This document shows positions 61,003-64,000 of a stretch of 64,000 nt of DNA, piece after piece. Origin of the DNA: Phragmites australis (Eukaryota > Streptophyta > Magnoliopsida > Poales > Poaceae). The stretch spans positions 5,148,501 to 5,212,500 of the forward strand of contig NC_084934.1 in NCBI RefSeq assembly GCF_958298935.1, read 5' to 3'. The position numbers and the translations under genes are program-made. The notes below the pieces were generated by a model. The model was not told the origin of the DNA. It saw only the letters and a program-made list of their open reading frames with translations, and searched no databases. Numbering within the stretch: position 1 is the stretch's first letter; each line of letters starts with the position of its first letter.

Positions 61003-62668
61003 GAGCCATTCATCTCCGTGCCGTGGAATTCTCACCGAAATGGGACACGGCCTTGATTGACACCTTGAAATTGAAGGGCAGTTCCTTGTACCGAAATTAA
61101 TCTTTTCTCCCGTACTAGGCAGTAGACAGGTCCCGAGAACTGTAGCAATAATTTGCTTCTTTCAGCCTGCTGTAAAACTGTTGTGTTATTTAGGCTTAGT
61201 TTGACCTTGTGGTGAGTTCTAATCTGCAAGTTTTTTGTTTTAATGTTCTTGAGGAACAAGCGGTTTTAAGCTGTACCCCATCGTGATGTTTTATCTTCTA
61301 AATTTTGGCTATCGACACCTACCTTTATAGATATTTATACTTGGCATACGGAGGTGGCGTGTCGATTTTATCCTGAAAATTTCTTTCGTAATATTATAAT
61401 TTTACGAAGTGTTTATGTCACAACAGAAATAATCTTACTAGGTACAGCATAGCAACGCCAAACTGGCCCTTGGCGTTCAGATATGCCTACAGGTTTTCTA
61501 CAAGATAAACGCGCGCTTCGCACACAGCATTGCGAGAAAGGTACCACGTGAGAAATAGTTTTGGGAGAATTTTCGTAGTGTTTCTCATTGATGATCACAT
61601 CTGTATCTGTACACCGATTGCAGAGATTGTTACAGAGTTGTTAGCTTGCACAACAGACTCGATACATATCTGCCGCTAGCTGTAAGCTGTGGCTGAACGT
61701 CTGTTGCCGGACGAGGAGCAGTGCCGGAAGGGCCGGGATAGAGGTTATCCAATAGGGACCAGTCATGTCAAGTGAGCGACGAAAACGAAAAAAATGCCGC
61801 ACAACGTACGCATTCTTCACATGGACGCCTTCACGACGACGTCTACTCGCATGGATAGCCATAGCCGTCGCGTTCACGTCGACTGCTACGTCGACCCAGC
61901 ACGCTGACTTATGAGCCTAGCCCTCATTTTGATTTGGTCGATCCACTCACAAAGATTGCCACCACTCCCTCTCAGTCGTGATAAACATGTTGCACTGATT
62001 CATCTTTGTAAGCCAGTCAAAATTTCGGTCTTAATCTGGGGGGCTCCATCTGTTCAGAATGCATAATGATTTAAAATGAGAATACTTTTATTAGGGAAAA
62101 AGGAGAATGATTTGATATTGGGCGTGTTGATTTTATCATATACTTTTGGACGACCACTACTGGGTATTTGGGTAGCATTCCCCTGGATAGCACAAAATAT
62201 GTAGATTGATGATTGATCATGTAGGTATTGTATTAGTTTCCCTAAAATGGTATTGTATTATGTTTGTCATGAAAATATATCTGACTGTAATAAAATTTCT
62301 TTTCTATTTTTTTTTTGTCAATTCTATGATTAATTTTGTCATGAAAATACATCTGACTATAAATTAAAAAAATAATGTCATTTTCGCATAAGTAAATGGT
62401 ACTACAAATTTATTTGCGACTTGTCGGTAAATCGTTTTCGCGCATGTGCAAGTGATGAAACACGTAAAGACTTCTCTTTCAGTTCCTTCCTTATCATAGT
62501 GGTGAGAAAACTATGTTTAACCAGCTGCCAGCAATGGAGATGCTCTTAGGGCAAGTACAATATGCTCTTAGGGAAGTTTCAGTATTTTTTTTTTGCCTCC
62601 AGCCGACTAAGCATTTGTGCTTGGCAATAATCTTAAGTTTGCGAAACTATATAAACGTTTGTAAGAGA
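61003..62668. other. Pyruvate kinase 3' UTR and gene-free flank
   Basis: The 3' UTR probably extends over the first 250 bases or so. A GC-richer patch at 61,640-61,920 contains an Arg-rich minus-strand frame (61,877-61,641) with no recognised motif and no supporting splice or promoter signal. The remainder is AT-rich and featureless to me. Confidence 0.4.
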
Positions 62669-64000
62669 CACTATGTGAAAAAAGCACATCAGTGACAGGT
62701 GGTAACCGTTATTAGTGACGGGTAACGCACCCATCACCCCATGAGAGTTCGTTAGTGACGGGTTATAATAGTGACACATCACTTACGTGCGTCTCCCATG
62801 TGCTGAACAGAAACACATTAGTGACGGGTTATAGGGTTACCCGTCATTGATATTAACACATAAGTGATGGGTTATGAGGTTACCCATCACTTATGTGTAG
62901 GTTATAAGTGACGGTTAATAGTCTTTATCTGTCACTGATGTGCGTCTCCCATGTGTTGGGGAGAAACACATCAGTGACGGGTGATGAGGTTATCCGTCAC
63001 TTATGTGTAGGTCATAAGTGACAGGTATTGGTCTTCACTCGTCACTATTGACCTTACCCCTATGTATGTTTCTCCTGTTTTTTGGCTGTATCTTAGAGCA
63101 TAGCCAAGATTTAGTAGCCGTCTTCTCCCTACAAACAATAGCAATTCATACATATCTATATCGATAAACACACTTATATAAGAAATCATTTCATCATAGA
63201 ATCGCAAATGTTATAAAGTTCTAATCAATTCATCACAGAATCACAAGTTATAAAGTCATAATCACTTCATATTACATAAGACTTCATGACCTAGGGTTTC
63301 TACAGTGGAACTCGTCGTGTGGGTTGATGACTTCAGATAATAAGAACTCGGTGATCCGTTGTCAAATCACTGGGAGTGCACTGTCATTGAAAAAACAAGC
63401 CTCATAATCCTCAATAATTTGACACACAACCAATGTCATGTTATCATGGAATTAAAGTAATTATTAAAATTAGTTATGAATAATCTTGTATTGAACTTAT
63501 ATTGGGGGATTTGATATTCTTTGCTCGGATCAGGAGCATGTTGTACGCAACATAGAATCCGCAGGTATTGCTCGGTGGTTGTTGGTAGCACTGCGGAAAA
63601 GAAAATTTATTGTTAGATCAAAAGAAAAAAATAGCAACAGGGAGCATTTGGTAATATGTTTGGTAGCATTTACCGTGAACCTAGTCTTGTGTGTCAGTCT
63701 GCGGCTGTCTTTCGCGTTGTAGTCTAAATCAGCTTGAAGGTACTTGTGAAAAGCCCTACATAAAGAGGGATCAATTAGAGCATTTGAATGTTAGAAAAGT
63801 TAAATATATAAACTAAGCCAGACAGAACTTATGTGTTAAGGAGTTCTTTTACAACGCTGTAATCACGCTCTCCAAGTTTGCCTTTTGGTCCTACTGGTCT
63901 TGATGAGTTGGGGTACCACACCAAGTTCCACTTGAGACAAATAACCAGTAAGATCCAATGACCACCGGTGTTAGGGGCGCCCAACAATTAGTCCATTTTG
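62669..64000 (-). mobile_element. CACTA element, second copy of the 13.9-24.6 kb family (left end, continues beyond window)
   Basis: It starts CACTATGTGAAAAAAGCAC, followed by a subterminal array of TGACGGGT/ACCCGTCA pairs (62,690-63,050). Sequence closely similar to copy 1 then follows (for example around 63,100-63,200 compared with 14,290-14,400). The orientation is the same as copy 1: the 3' end of the minus-strand genes is at the left. The right end is outside the window, so the target duplication cannot be checked. Confidence 0.85.
63790..64000 (-). pseudogene. ULP1-like protease exon of CACTA copy 2 (partial)
   Basis: The minus-strand frame reads GGHWILLVICLKWNLVWY then PNSSRPVGPKGKLGERDY, entering from beyond the window. 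The catalytic His is present (codon 63,958-63,960). The Asp found 17 residues later in ULP1/C48 proteases is Asn here (codon 63,907-63,909). Copy 1 shows the reverse pattern. The catalytic Cys would lie further along and was not identified. The frame is open for about 50 codons here. Confidence 0.65.

Overview
The window is nuclear DNA of a flowering plant, almost certainly a grass. The evidence is split genes with GT-AG introns and very GC-rich first exons, plus CACTA transposons and SIRE/Maximus-like Copia LTRs of the kind that fill grass genomes. The species cannot be named from the sequence. By eye, roughly two thirds of the window is transposon-derived. Two complete housekeeping genes and one probable chromatin gene are well supported.

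Layout. 1-1.6 kb: end of a Copia (SIRE-type) LTR and a hAT-like end. 2.6-6.0 kb, minus strand: an Agenet/ENT-domain gene with a long intron-containing leader. 6.35-8.25 kb: two short DNA transposons, each with matching inverted ends and target duplications (PIF/Harbinger-like, TAA; hAT-like, 8 bp). 8.5-12.1 kb: dead LINE, a reversed SIRE-type LTR and a Gypsy-like LTR remnant. 13,921-24,582: one CACTA element with both ends and a CAT target duplication. Its TNP2 transposase and its second gene (TNPA-like/ULP1-like protease) lie on the minus strand and are both decayed. 24.6-36.6 kb: unrecognised sequence, a second TNP2 fragment, a 5'-truncated SIRE-type element with an envelope-position ORF and its 3' LTR, then the tail and LTR of another SIRE-type element. 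36.6-42.2 kb: mostly anonymous DNA with a third TNP2 fragment. 42.25-50.4 kb: two diverged copies of a LINE-containing segment around a long-LTR (3.86 kb) element whose tRNA-Met primer site is visible.

52.5-61.0 kb is a gene island. It holds RPL4 (cytosolic 60S ribosomal protein, 2 exons, 404 aa) and, 1.65 kb downstream on the same strand, plastid pyruvate kinase isozyme A (6 exons, 563 aa). All splice phases in both agree with an intact reading frame. RPL4 carries telo-box and GGCCCA promoter motifs. At 62,669 a second CACTA element of the same family and orientation begins and runs off the window.

The two host genes work in separate systems: RPL4 in cytosolic ribosomes, pyruvate kinase at the last glycolytic step in plastids, which supplies pyruvate for fatty-acid synthesis. 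The most unusual material is in the CACTA family. There is a block of subterminal-type TGACGGGT repeats in the middle of the complete element, between its two genes. In addition, the ULP1-like protease has lost a different catalytic residue in each of the two copies.
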